From the NCBI GenBank assembly GCA_031216445.1, contig CM062214.1, forward strand, positions 15,654,001-15,718,000: a stretch of DNA of 64,000 nt. Reading direction: 5' to 3'. This stretch comes from Lateolabrax maculatus. Taxonomy: Eukaryota > Chordata > Actinopteri > Acropomatiformes > Lateolabracidae. Numbering within the stretch: position 1 is the stretch's first letter; each line of letters starts with the position of its first letter. The notes under the pieces were generated by a model, which was not told the origin of the DNA, searched no databases, and worked only from the letters and a program-made list of their open reading frames with translations. The position numbers and the translations under genes are program-made. Shown here in pieces: positions 44,291 through 56,240 of the stretch.

Positions 44291-47200
44291 GTATTGTACA
44301 ATTTGTGAGGCATGTGCATTTTTCTTTATTTATTAAATACTGCAAAGGCAAAGTTATTTTTGTATGTATTTCTTTCATTTTGCTTATGCCCTAGTCCCCA
44401 AAAACAAAATAATGCAAAGAATTAGTAGCCCTGCCAAATAAACTGTAATATTCTGTGATACTTCTCAGAGATCTTGACGACATAAGCTAATTTAATAAAA
44501 TTTTTAAAAAGTAACATATTTTTGTATCTGTAGTATATGTGTTTGCATAAATAGTCCAGATATGTAGCATTCAGAGGGGTGAGTATAACATAGTTAAAAA
44601 AGTTAGTAATACTCTATAGTAATACTATAAATAGTAGTTAGTAATATCTAAATGAAGTTAACAGTTAAGTCACCTTATTTGGTAGTGCAGTTTCATATTT
44701 GCAGATGCAGCTGTTGTATATTGTAGCTTGCATAGCATATGTTAGATGTGCTGTATTTGCACCCTGATGATAATGGAAATTAAGTTTGGTTAATAGTTAA
44801 TAAATACAGCTGGCAAACAGCGTTTCTGGAGGCAAAACAAAAGTGCAGCAATCAGAATACACTGCAAACAGGTACAGTACGGATAAGTATGATCCACTTA
44901 CTGTTTCTGCAATGTTTTAGTCCTCTTTCATGCTGAACTAAAGTCTTATTCAGGTTTGATTTGTTTGTCTCTGAAAACAGTCACTCTGCTGCCTACAGAC
45001 AAAGAGTGCATGCTTTTGCTTCATCACAGCTATGTTACTGAGATCTATTCTAATGACGTGCACAAACATGTTGAAGATTAGGCTGAGTTCTTGGTCAGAA
45101 ATGCTGAAATATATGACTGAAAGGTTGAACAGCACGTGAACTCACGTAAATTGTTGATCAGCTGGTAAAGTGCTGCTTGTTAGAAATGCCCTTTAGTGGA
45201 AATAAATGCAACTCATTATCTCCACCAACTCCTGCAAAAATATCTTGGACGTTCTTCACCGGATAGTCACTACCTCTGGACAGTGGCATATCAGAACCTG
45301 TTTGCTGAAACCAGCTAGCTGCTGTTTTCAAAGGAGTTGATGAGAGCTGTGAGACTCAACCCTAAAGGAAACGTGGGCTGTAGAATCAAAACAATGAAGT
45401 AAAAGAGGCTAAGTCAGACTATGCTTGGCTAATAGACCTGTGGATGATAATTCTCTGTTGGTTTGTCAATGGAAGTAATCACTACACTGTATGTAGTCAT
45501 TTGATTAAATGTTAATACAAATACTATTGACTAATGCAAGTTTAAATCTTATACAATATCTAGTCACAGTATTATCTATGTGAGGTGCTGAGGACTATGA
45601 AAACACTGTCCTTACCGCTACAGATTTTTCATTTTCTCTTCTTTATTTCGTCAACATAGTGCTAAGCATTGATTACTTTCACTGTTGATTAAAATTGAGC
45701 TTTTTTTCTGAGCTTCATGAATGCTCCAATAAAATAAAAAAACTGAAGCTAACTGAACTCACTTCATACTCTGTATCATCATACTCATTATCTAGATAGT
45801 GCTAATTGTTAATGCGTACAGAATATAGTGTGCAAATGCAGAACTATGTACAAGGCACACAACCAATTTAGTGGCCAAATGCTCAGTTCTTTTAGATGCA
45901 CGGTATATTTTTGGAGAGAACGATCAACTGAATCTTTGTCCAGTCCAAATTATATTTAATTAATTCAACCTCTGCCCATACTCACCTTCACATGGGTGGA
46001 TGTTTGTTGCCTTCACAAGTTAAAAGCATTTTAATGGGTTTATAACTAGAGCAGGAGTAATTTCCACCAATCACAAGTGATTGATGTCACCCCATGCTGT
46101 GTGGGCTGTTTAAGAGTGTCGCACCAAGTTCTCAATAGGCTATGTTACTGTATCACGGAACATACTTGTGTTGTTTGTTTAATACTTCACAGAAAGCAAA
46201 ATAGGGCAAAACTCGCCCACTCATAAATTGGTGTTAACAGATTAATAACAGTAAATTACAATCGAAAAAATACTTGGTTTACTCTATCCCAGTCTAACAC
46301 ATACAGCTGACAAAAGTTTAAAAGGATTGCTGAAGCTGGTTTGATTAGTAAGGTTTTGTTTGTGCAGTTGCCCCTGAAATTGTTCACCTGTAAGATGTAT
46401 ATAGAAAGGTGTACAATGAGCATGTTCTGTCTGTCAGAACAAGACCTGGTAACTTATTCATTCATCAACTTTTTCCTATCAAATGTACCAAAATAGCAAA
46501 TAGTCAAAATAGGGCCATGTGGACACAGTTATTTTTTAGCCAGTGCCCCAGCATTGCTCTAGGGATGGCAATGTCAGGCTCTAGGTCCGTTGGTTGGTCC
46601 ACCACTTTGGTCCAGTCATTTGTGTTTAGTGCTGAAGTAGCAAATGTTAGCACAATAAACTAAGCTCTGGTAAACATTACATTACACCTGCTTAAATTTC
46701 TGATGTTAGTATTTAGTTCAAAGCAAAGTTCTGCCCAAGTACAGTCATAGAAAGCTGCAAGCATGGTTGTAGACTCTTAGTCTTGTTTGATGTTAAAGAG
46801 CAAATTAACACCATTGACCTCAATGGTTTTTCTTCTCACCATTTTGCATTGATGTAGAAATGCACTCCAGGGTTTGTCAGTGCACTGCCGGATGTCGTTA
46901 GAGGTGCAACAGACTTCAAACTTTCAACCAGAGGGGGCAGTGAAACTGTTTTTCAGCCTGGTATTAAGTTACTCTTTAATTAAGAAAATCAAAACATAAA
47001 TCTCATCAAACTCGTAGTCAAAATAATGATGGTCTTAACGAAGATTTTAAAAACAAAACAAAGACACTAACCCAAGACTTTATCAAAGACTTTCAGATAT
47101 CAGAACGGTTTTGCACAAAAACATAAACACATGCAAAAAGGCTTTTTAATAGTCATTTTATTAACAGATTAAAAACAAACATTTTGAGATTAAAGCCTCA

Positions 47201-48266
47201 TCACTGTTTCAGATTTCACTTACACATTTCATTATGTGATGTATACACCCTTAACATAGTGTGCCAAAGTCAGGTGTCCTTAATGTAGGCAATACAAACT
47301 TGTGCTGGTCAAACTGTGTCACAACTCTTTATTGGCAGATGAACAGTTGCAGGTGATGAGTCCAGGTGAATCGGAGAAGGCATATGACTGTGTACACTGT
47401 CATTAGGACAACGGTGAAGTTAGCAGTGACAAGAGCCACAGTACAAGGGAGATATGAATCATTATCCTCTCTTAAATGATCCTCTGTTTGATTTATTGTC
47501 AGTCTAGTTCATATATTCATACAACTTTTGCAGTTTGAAGTTTATGTGCATAAAGATAACAAATTAAAGTGAATCAGTGTCTTGATCTACAAGTGGTACA
47601 TCATTTAACTCAAAGTATAGTATTATGTGTAGCATTATATTGCATTTTATTACGGCTTCCCACCTGAAAGGGTATTTATGTTATTTTAATGAATCATTAT
47701 ATTTTTGTCCATTGACACTTTCCAGAACAGAAACAGCTGTTTACAAGTGTTCATAGTGATTAATGCTGTATCAGTGAACTACATCAATGACCACAGATTC
47801 AATAAAATAGAATAAAAACAAGTTGTTTTTCTGAGCAAACAGTATAATGTCAGTTGAAAAATTACTAGAAAATAATGTATAATCTTTTGACTTTCCAAAA
47901 TGGTATTTCCTTTTCTAACTTTAACTAATACGTCTTTCTAAAAAGCTGTGATGGGGAATAAAAATGAAGTTTCTCTAAGAAAGTGACATTAAAGACTATA
48001 TTTTTTGTTTTTCTAACTTTTAGGATAGGTGCCAAAAATACACTTTGGAACTCATAAAACTTCATCTTGATGGAAAAAATATAATTCTGGAGCCAGAATA
48101 GGATCAGAAGTAGCAAAACAAGTGTCACTACAATTTGACCAAATGCTTACACAGTGTTTCTCAGTGTCTCAGAGGGTTCTTTGATTGCTACATTCAAAGC
48201 CAGATGAATGAGTTTTGCAGAGTTAGGTTTGATTTTGAAGCAACAGTCAGTATTAAAACTGAATGA
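44291..48266. other. Long AT-rich interval with few features
   Basis: About 4 kb of AT-rich DNA with no called gene or repeat family. Minor items are the dyad CAATCAC-AA-GTGATTG at 46068-46083 and CCAGAGGGGGCAGTG at 46928-46942, which resembles a CTCF core (CCASNAGRKGGCRS). Short open frames such as 46409-46663 and 47925-48128 are not recognised. Confidence 0.4.
46928..46942 (+). promoter_or_regulatory. CTCF-like core motif
   Basis: CCAGAGGGGGCAGTG fits the vertebrate CTCF core CCASNAGRKGGCRS at most positions, including the AGGGGGCA centre. One motif match says nothing about occupancy. Confidence 0.4.
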
Positions 48267-48640
48267 GTGAGTAAACTTAATCAGGACACCCTGCAGATAA
48301 TTCTACTGCCAGGACATTTTCTGTGGGGAAACTCACAACATGTTGGTTGCAAAGATCATTTTTACACAACCCACTCACCAGACAGACCGCTGATGTTGGA
48401 CGATTTCTCAAAAACCCTGATTACGTTCTGTGACAACATTTTTGAGCTTTCACTGCCAGTTTTTCAAATGATTATTCCTACAAGATCTGCTCATGACAAA
48501 TATATTACGGTTAAGGTTTGGTTATGTTTGGGAAACTTAAGCTACTTGGTGAAGGTTATCGAAAGAAAGCAGTCATGGGAAATAAACACTGTTGTTAAGG
48601 TTAGGTAACAAAAACACATAGTTGTGGTCATTATTTGACC
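48267..48640. repeat. Probable decayed dispersed repeat (GGTTAAGGTTTGG type)
   Basis: GGTTAAGGTTTGGTTATG, GGGAAACTTAAGCTACTTGG, GAAGGTTATCG and TTGTTAAGGTTAGGTAACAA (about 48510-48610) echo a dispersed fish repeat built from GGTTAAGGTTAGG words. The left part (48280-48480) may belong to it. The 113-codon plus frame 48267-48608 is not recognised and is probably incidental. Boundaries are guesses. Confidence 0.4.
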
Positions 48641-49559
48641 TCTTTTTTTCTCGTAATCTCACATTTGGATCATGGGATTTTTTATGCAGTATCAACATTG
48701 TTTCCATATACAGCAAATATGATAATGTTGCAGTTGAGAGGAACTAAATATAGCCTACTGTACTGTAAACTTTTTTATTTTGTGTTTTAAGCAGTTTTGG
48801 TCAGGGAAATAGATATTAATCAAACAGCAACTTTATAAAATGTTGCAGAATTTCCCATATAAGCTTTAAACCTGCCATGTTCAACCAACTAGGTCAGCAA
48901 AATTATTAAACCTTTTAAGGTGTGAGATGATCAGCAACAGTTTCTATGTTGTATACCACTATTCAAAAAATATTTCATATAGAATTTGGGCATGACAGTT
49001 GTTTTTAACAAGCAAATTTATGTTTTACTTTCTAGATTTTAAAACTTTGTTGTGTCATTAATGTTAATGCAGGTAAGGCAAATAATTCAAACCCCAAACC
49101 CCATTCCCCTGAAAAAGCCTCAGGTGGTCTTCTGTGCAGATAAGAGTTGGTAGAATTTGACACATGACTCCCTGTATGTATGTGTAAAAATTCAATAATA
49201 CTTTAACTATGGCTTCACTCTCTGTCAACTTGAGCAAGGGAAATATCATTAGGCCAGGTTTGCCAGGGATAAATTTTGCTATCTTGGGATGTTACAAACC
49301 ATTAACATCAAGCAAAGACGTATCACTTTCCAAGACTGAGTATTGTATGTGAAAGGCTACACTCACCTCAGTGGATCCCAGTGGATATTAAGCTAACAGT
49401 TCTGGATTCCAGTGGGCATCTTAGCAAAGAGATCTTCTTTATTACACGGTAAGTCAATGGCACAAATATGATCTGGGTGAGGTGAAGCTTTTTAGAGGAC
49501 TCAACCCAGCAGCTTTGTAGGAAGGGGTGCAGCTTGTCTACACTGCATGTAATTTGCAG
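48641..49559. other. AT-rich interval, nothing recognised
   Basis: CTCAGTGGATCCCAGTGGATATTAAG near 49367 contains a short direct repeat (CAGTGGAT twice). Otherwise featureless. Confidence 0.35.
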
Positions 49560-49900
49560 ATTCTTTACACTGTATTGTGTACACTGACAGGTTTGTGATT
49601 TGTTTGCACTTCATGGGTGTCTAATTGATTAAGATTAAAGGAGGACGGTTTGTCTGGCTGCTGAAGAATATTCATGTCTGATTTGTATTTGCTGTGCCCC
49701 TCCTTTTTAAGAGCAAGTAGACCCTCTAACTACACACCTAACATGAGCCAACACAGGCCACATGCTGGTCTGCATGCTGGTTCACATGCACCACATGACA
49801 CAGCAGCTGAATAAAGCCATCACTTACTCACTGAACAACTGGGCTTGTGGCATTGCTGTCTGTTCCAGGGAGCTTTACCATTTCAGTATACACTCAAAAA
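49560..49900. promoter_or_regulatory. Candidate conserved non-coding block 35 (weak)
   Basis: TCTAATTGATTAAGATTAAA at about 49620-49639 is a homeodomain-type run. GAATATTCATGTCTGATTTG lies near 49666. The right half contains ACATGCTGG words repeated near 49759-49783. Confidence 0.3.
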
Positions 49901-50559
49901 CTCCTATTGAACATATTCTTGTACACATTCTGTACAAAATCCAATGAAATAGAAAAAAAATTAGCTTTTAAAGGCCATCTTTATACTTACATTTCCTTTA
50001 TACTGTATTATTCATTCTTAAGATAATGCCTGTATTTAAAAAAAAAATCCAATGATATGCAGAGATTAAATCTTAAAGTGGTGCATAAAATGTAATGATA
50101 GACCTGTTTTTTATCATTAAAAAGTAAACTAAATTGTATTTCTTGACAATATTCACATCTTCAGTTAGGACTCTGTAATGTAATTTTAATTGAATGGACA
50201 AAATCCCTGAAACTGTTACTTGTTTTAATTAAACCATAAATTTGAAAGGTAGAAATGAAGTGGGTTGAATAACAAAGGAAAATATAATGTCAAAGTCAGA
50301 GAAGTGGTTTTATTTTCTGCTGCAAGCTAAAGCTAAACTACAAAGTACAAGAACTGAATCCTGTCCTACTTCACTTGCTTTGATAGTGGACCACCATGTT
50401 ATAAATAATGTATTAAAGGATTTACAATGCAGAGAAAGAGAGCTGCTTTCAGAAGAATGAAAGTTCCTTTACTAGTGCATGAAAAAAACATGTTAACTCT
50501 TTGCAGTCCAGACCAAATCTGAGTTATAAAAGACTTCATATATTTTCTTTTGTATTGTC
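49901..50559. other. AT-rich interval, nothing recognised
   Basis: AT-rich with an A run at 50037-50047. No feature is supported. Confidence 0.4.
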
Positions 50560-50900
50560 CAGGTTAAGAGAGTGTTTGGTTTCCTTTTTACAGTTTGTGG
50601 TAGCTTATTTTTTCTGCCAAAAGGTGTTTGGGGCCTACTGGGACCACTTAAAAGTTTATGCAGAGCACTAGCCAAGTTGGACAAAAAAGCCTTGAAGTAT
50701 ACACACACTGGCCCCTTTCTCAGAACCTCTCAGCTCTGGCTAGGGGGAGTGTTGTTGGTTTATGAGAGGGAAAATAGCCCGGGCCTTCTGCAAAAGTGAA
50801 ATGGGATTAAGGCCTTTGTTCGGCCCACAATGGAGAGGGGAATTAGCAATAGTTGTAGGCACTTAGAAGAGCTCTCACACAGAAGCTTATCCCAGATTTT
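50560..50900. promoter_or_regulatory. Candidate conserved non-coding block 36, NKX2-type site
   Basis: CCACTTAA at 50644-50651 is the inverse of the NKX2 core TTAAGTGG seen also at 41092. The block is GC-richer than its flanks and carries AAATAGCCCGGGCC near 50771. Overlapping frames (50493-50708 minus, 50572-50799 plus) show no domain. Confidence 0.36.
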
Positions 50901-51640
50901 GCACAATAATCATTTGAATATCAACAGTGTTTTGCAACTACAGCGCTAATGTATAAACCTCTCTCTTTTAGATATCGAAATCCCCAAAAGGATTTTTACC
51001 AATGGCCGCATCACAAATATTCACGCTCTTTATGAAGAATCATATTTTTGAGTACCATTGCACTTTATGTAGCAGAAAAAACAGTTTAAAAGTGGTGAGG
51101 ATAAGTTGAAATTTGGGATAAAAGTTTTTGACATTTATAGAAGTTGTTATACAGGCTTTCTATATTTGTTTGTTGACTTAAAATGCTATTAAATCACATA
51201 TGTGATAAGACAGTTAAAGGACTATGTCTTTTATCCACTAGATCTAATGTTAAACCAGATGCGTTTGATGTCTACAATATTTTGCAGTACTACTATTTAT
51301 TGCAAGATTTCATGCAAATTTGCAGCATTACTGTCCTATTTTGCAACATTTCCTAGCAAAATGCAATATAAGGAACACTGTATGTTGTAAATTTGAACAC
51401 AAGCAATGTGAACTTTGTATTTGTTGACCTTATTGCTGACTTCAGTTCAAAATAACCTAAAAAATAAACAGCAATAGGATGAGATTAAATGTCTAAGTCA
51501 TCAATTTCAAAAAGCAAAAGCTCAGGAGTGCAACGTAACGTTTAAATTGAAGTGTGGGTTGTATGAGAAAAAAACTTTTATGTACACTCAAGCAACTTTT
51601 CCTGCTTCAGTATGAGCTTTATATAAAAGAGCATTTTGGT
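50901..51640. other. AT-rich interval, nothing recognised
   Basis: AT-rich sequence with no supported feature. Confidence 0.4.
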
Positions 51641-51960
51641 CATATTAGTTTAGAAACACAAGACCCCATACTCTGACTACAGCTTTAGACTTATCCGGGA
51701 TCAGGCGGATCCACTGACAAGCATAACTCTCACAGAGGAGGAATAATTCAGAGCTTCTGCCTCAGTTGAGTCTCACAAGACTGGCCTCAAGAAGTGTGAT
51801 GGCCTCAGCATTTTTGCCCACACAGTGAAAACGTATTGTCCAAATCACAAAACATTGAGTGAGATCAGCAGACTTGTCAAGAGGCCCTGGCTTGAATATG
51901 AATGATGAGAGAAGAGCAGGGTGGTCCTAGTGCTGTTTTGGTGTTAGGCAGGTGAAAATA
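51641..51960. promoter_or_regulatory. Candidate conserved non-coding block 37 (weak)
   Basis: TTATCCGGGATCAGGCGGATCC near 51692 is CpG-bearing and partly self-complementary (GGATC words). GAGGAGGAATAATTCAGAGC follows near 51735. Confidence 0.27.
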
Positions 51961-52400
51961 AGCTCAACTGTCCCCGCCAGCTGCCCATCGCTAAATCAGA
52001 AATAGGAGAGCAGAGAGTTTACCAAATTAAAAAAAAAAAAGGGGGAAAAATATCTCTTTAGCACTTTCATGTAAATTAAAACCAGTCGCGCACACAAATC
52101 TTCTGCAGACATTAGTGTAATTGTCAAAATATATTGAATTTCTCTGGCATGATTACAATATTTTAAGCATGTAATCATAACACCATCTTCCTCAAATGTG
52201 ATACTTCAGGTAAACTGCAAGTACTCATCCTGAAATGAAAAGGATGAAGGTGCTTTTTCAAAGGGGACCCATGCATGCATTTTCTGTCAAAATGAAGAAA
52301 TTAAGACATAACACCTCCCATTCTTTCCTGTCCTTAACACATGCACGCACGCTAGTTCAATTCACTCGAGTGTCTGCATAGTTTCTGCATTCAACTGGAT
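51961..52400. other. AT-rich interval, nothing recognised
   Basis: Contains an A run (52029-52040). No feature is supported. Confidence 0.4.
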
Positions 52401-52740
52401 ACAATGATGCACAAGATGAATAAAGTTATCTCTGCAGCTGAATGGGATGTTGCTGATGGGAGGGAACAGGGAGGTTCCCTATACGCCTGAGCTGAAAAGA
52501 GCTCAGCTTTGAGGGCCAGTGCTGCAAGGGTCAGGGCCCAGCTGCTTTTAGGGGTGAAAGGGACACCAGCGGGCTGGACTGACTCAAGAAACCTAACAAA
52601 ACCAATCGTGCCAAATAAAGACATCCCAGATTGGACGTTGACAGATCCCTTCCCGAAGTTGCTGAACACACTTCACACATTCAAACTTTGCTCTGGTTTG
52701 TATCATGTGTCACAGTCAGAGTCCCATTTCACTTGTTAAG
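52401..52740. promoter_or_regulatory. Candidate conserved non-coding block 38
   Basis: A GC-richer island holds GAGCTGAAAAGAGCTCAGC near 52490 (short inverted GAGCT words). Frames of 92 codons (minus, 52391-52669) and 76 codons (plus, 52509-52739) overlap. No domain is seen. Confidence 0.32.
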
Positions 52741-54290
52741 AGTGTGATATATAAATCTTTATTTTGTTTTTTTTTTTTTGGTTAGATTTTTAATTTTGGT
52801 TTTTGGGTCTGAAATCAACATTTCTACACAGGTAGGATATATTTTTTAATCATTGTATGGTGCCAGAATTGTATGTTAAACCTAAAAGTGATACTCAGAT
52901 ATTTATTGTCATAATAAGGGAACCTCAAAAGCAACTTATAGTCCAAGTCATCTTTGTTTTAACTCATTATTTGTTAGTCACTCTCATTCACTGAAAGTTT
53001 TATATGGCATTGTTCAACATGAAGATTTGCCTTCAGATATGGAGCATTATTATATGGATATGATGGACATTTTGTGATGTGTTAAAGTGTGTTGGTAAAA
53101 CCACCATGCACTGCTAAAGTGGTTTGTTGATACGTTTTACTTACTTTGGAATTGCTATGTTGGTGGTACTTCTTTTTGACTGTCATTTGAAAAAAAAGAA
53201 AAAAAAAGACATTAGGCCTTCCCTATCTGTGAGTTTACAGATTTCAAAGGGTGCAGAAATTCACTAAGTTTGAATTTGTGGGGGGTAAGTAGGATAATAA
53301 TCAGGCCACATTATAAGGAATGGTTGGTTCATTTTCCCTGTCAGCAGTAGCAGAGCTTTGCCCAAAGATGTGCCGACCTGTGCAGATGGGGTTCAAAGCC
53401 AATTTCCATGTTAAAAACTCCACACGATTCAGAAATCCCTCTGACTGACTCTTGTTGATCAGAGCATGTGACAAGCCTGTCTTTTGAAACAGGTCTGCTC
53501 ATGTAAGTAGATGGAAGTGTACAAATGTACAACAAACAGTCTGGCCGGGTTTGAGTGTAGTAATAGTGTTGTTTTCATGCATACCCAGAGGCAATGACAA
53601 AGATAAAAGATAGCTCCGGAGTGAGCTGTCAAAATGGAAAATATGGTCCATTATATGTGTCATACAGTAATTACACAAACTGTAAAAAGTAAAAAGTAGT
53701 CCTTTTCTTTTTTCTTTTTTTTTTTTTTTACGCTCCCTTTCATCAAATGTGTGTCAAGTGTCGTTACAAAGCTTTAATTCTTGCCAGAAAATCAGTTCAA
53801 CCATTCATCATCAGCTCACATTTAAATTCATTTTCCTTAAGGCGTTTTTTTTTTTTTTTTTTTTTTTGCCTATGTGTCAAGTTAACTGAGAGACAGAAAA
53901 TCTGTGAGTAGGATAAAGCGATCACTAGGATGGCGGGAATTTGTCTGATGAGTTATGAGATGTACCAATTTAAAAAAGGAGAAAAATACATCTGCCAAGT
54001 ATCATCTATAGTATCCTGAGGACCACAGCGTTTACGTCACTCTTTATCTTGCTGTCAACCGCTGCCTGAATGCTGTGTGTTTGCACGTGCACAGATACTT
54101 GCTGTGTGCAATGTGCAGGGAGGAACAGTTTTACTTGTAAGTTCTGCCATAATTACCATGTCCCACAATTGGATTTTTTTCCTTTTTTTTTGGTAAAGCC
54201 ATCTATCTTAATTGCAATCACATATACTTCAAGAAGAGAGGCAACTGGAGAACAGTCTCATTTTTTAGACTTTGTTCTTTGTTCACTGTT
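52741..54290. other. AT-rich interval with long T runs
   Basis: T runs occur at 52768-52780, 53715-53729 and 53845-53867. An A-rich GAAAAAAAAAGA-like tract is near 53188-53207. The 64-codon minus frame at 53341-53535 and 79-codon plus frame at 54070-54309 are not recognised. Confidence 0.4.
53845..53867. repeat. Poly-T run of 23
   Basis: The longest homopolymer in the window. No retroposon body was recognised beside it. Confidence 0.9.
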
Positions 54291-54770
54291 ATCACACGAC
54301 TCTGTGTAATGGTGTCTGTGCTAGAAGCTGCTTGCCTGCTCCACTGTGCTGGATATATTATATCCATTGAAATGCCTGCTGGCTGCAAAGTATTAAGTAT
54401 GGTGAAAACACAATCTTGGTGGGGTCTGTGCGACTAACAATAGATAGAGGCATGATGACTTATTAAACACAGCCAACCGGCAGCATGGCTTTTCTCATTA
54501 CCTTTTTCAATTCCCAGCCTATAAAGCCTATGGGTCTGGTGACAAAACTCTTGCCATGTAATTCTCTCTCAGGCTGCTTTCATCAGCCGATTTCGTGGAG
54601 AAATATGAAGCTGATTTTATCGTACTCTATAAATTCACAAAAGGCCCTCAAGTTGCCCCCATGGAAGACATACCTCATCTCAGTGATGTGCCACCACTAT
54701 TGCTGATCCCAAGCATTTGATAACAGTACCTCTCCTTTTTAACGATTTGACAGGCATCAGACATGAGCCC
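54291..54770. promoter_or_regulatory. Candidate conserved non-coding block 39
   Basis: Complex sequence contains GGATATATTATATCC (54350-54364, a perfect dyad), AACAATAGATAGAGG (about 54437-54451) and GCATGATGACTTATTAAACA (about 54451-54470). It is bounded by T-run DNA on the left and AT-rich DNA on the right. Confidence 0.37.
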
Positions 54771-55799
54771 TATAGACACAGCATTTTTAATACACTTTTC
54801 TGTGCTTGTTTACACCAACCTGCTTAGATGAAAGAACATATCTATCATCTCTTTCTCTCTCGATAAGTGACATATATTAAAACCTACAGCAGCTTTCCGA
54901 TTATATCAATTGTACACTGTTGCAACAACAAAAAAGATTTTGCAGTTGTCAAAATAGTGAACACTTTTAATTCTATAGCATCAATTACATTTATTTTTAT
55001 AAGGAAAATATTGGCCATCATGCCTGCTTAATTTCATCAACACATACATTTCATCCAGAGTGCTTTGAAAGTCTTTGTTCCTGCAGAAATGGTTTCATTA
55101 ATACACAAAACAGGTAAATAATAACAATTCACAGCTGTCAAATCAGTTGTAAATAACAAAATGACATATTACACAAACTACAAATTAGTTATTGGGGGAC
55201 CAGAGGAAAATAAGCACTAATAAGACAGTTACTGTCATATATTGTTAGATTTAATGTGTTTGAATTTGCTTCTGTTTTAACCAGTTGTTTTCACTTTCCT
55301 CTTATCTAATTCTCTCATGTGGTTTCTGGCACATTTGCAGAATCCTGGCATACAGCAGGGATTGTTTCCTTTGAAATGTTTTGACTAGGGTGTCATTTTA
55401 AAAAAAAACTTTCATCATGCATGGGTACCTAATCAATTGAAATTCAGCTGCCTTAGCCCCAAGCTTGGGTGTAACTTAGACCAGCTTTCATCAGCTCAGC
55501 CTTTTAAAAATAGAAATCCTGCTATGATGAAATTTTCAGTTTGAAATGGATATTCAGCTTCTCCACTGTGCTGTAACTATATTTAAGGAGTGTGAGAGTG
55601 ATTCGGGCTGAAGATTGTAAACAAAACTTCAAAGTTTTGTACATAGTTTTTATTTACACCATAATTACCATAATGAGGACTTGTGTGGTTAAAATTAGTG
55701 GTTAAAATATTTATGGTTTATAATATTTCTGCCAATAAACATTAATGCTTCATGTGTCAGTCTTAGCAGTTTATATAGGCTGGTTTTGATTAGTGCATG
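54771..55799. other. AT-rich interval, nothing recognised
   Basis: AT-rich sequence with no supported feature. Confidence 0.42.
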
Positions 55800-56240
55800 T
55801 TGGAGTAACATCCCCCCTCAGTCCTAATTAGATTTCCTCTATTATAATGTTTGATAATGCCTCAAGGTTTGGTCCCTTCTATCAAAACATTTCTGCAAAT
55901 ATTCCCTCCTGTTAACTCTTTGTGGACTTGCGTTACATAATTATTTCATATTTGCTATCTTCACCTCCATAGGGAAAATATTATCTGCAATAATCATTGT
56001 CATCATCATGATTCTCTTCGTGGTCTGTTGGCTCCAAATAAGTAATTTAGTTGTAAAGCAGCTTCATTTATTTTGCCTATTCATTTTTCTTCCTATCATA
56101 TATCTAAATACAAATCTTCATTTTATAACTGACAGCTTATTACCTCTGAGCACATGCTGATAAATTTAATTCCAATGAGTTAGCTTCCATTTTCGGATCC
56201 CATTATCCACTAATGTGGCAGCAGCGTGTGGGAGGAGAAA
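55800..56240. promoter_or_regulatory. Candidate conserved non-coding block 40
   Basis: TCCTAATTAGATTTCC (55823-55838), ACATAATTATTTCATATTTG (55935-55954), GCAATAATCATTGTC (about 55987-56001), TAAGTAATTTAG (56039-56050) and ACTGACAGC (56128-56136, MEIS type) occur in non-repetitive sequence. The candidate membrane-span exon described separately lies inside this block, so the two readings compete. Confidence 0.38.
55973..56041 (+). CDS. Weak candidate exon encoding a membrane-span-like segment
   Basis: A pyrimidine-biased stretch ending TTCACCTCCATAG precedes 55973, and GTAATT follows at 56042, giving a plausible acceptor and a weak donor. The 69-bp segment is phase-symmetric (phase 1 in and out). 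One frame reads KILSAIIIVIIMILFVVC, about 18 strongly hydrophobic residues preceded by a lysine, as a single membrane span would be. Its entry phase fits the exit phase of the exon at 119-205. Against it: T-rich DNA readily gives hydrophobic codons, the donor is poor, and the surrounding block looks regulatory. I rate non-coding as more likely. Confidence 0.2.

Noticed and set aside
46860..46900. TCAGTGCACTGCCGG as a miR-148-like seed
   Set aside because: Match ends after the seed and no precursor hairpin is evident.
48500..48620. GGTTAAGGTTTGG words as interstitial telomeric repeat
   Set aside because: Units are irregular and not tandem TTAGGG; a dispersed repeat is simpler.
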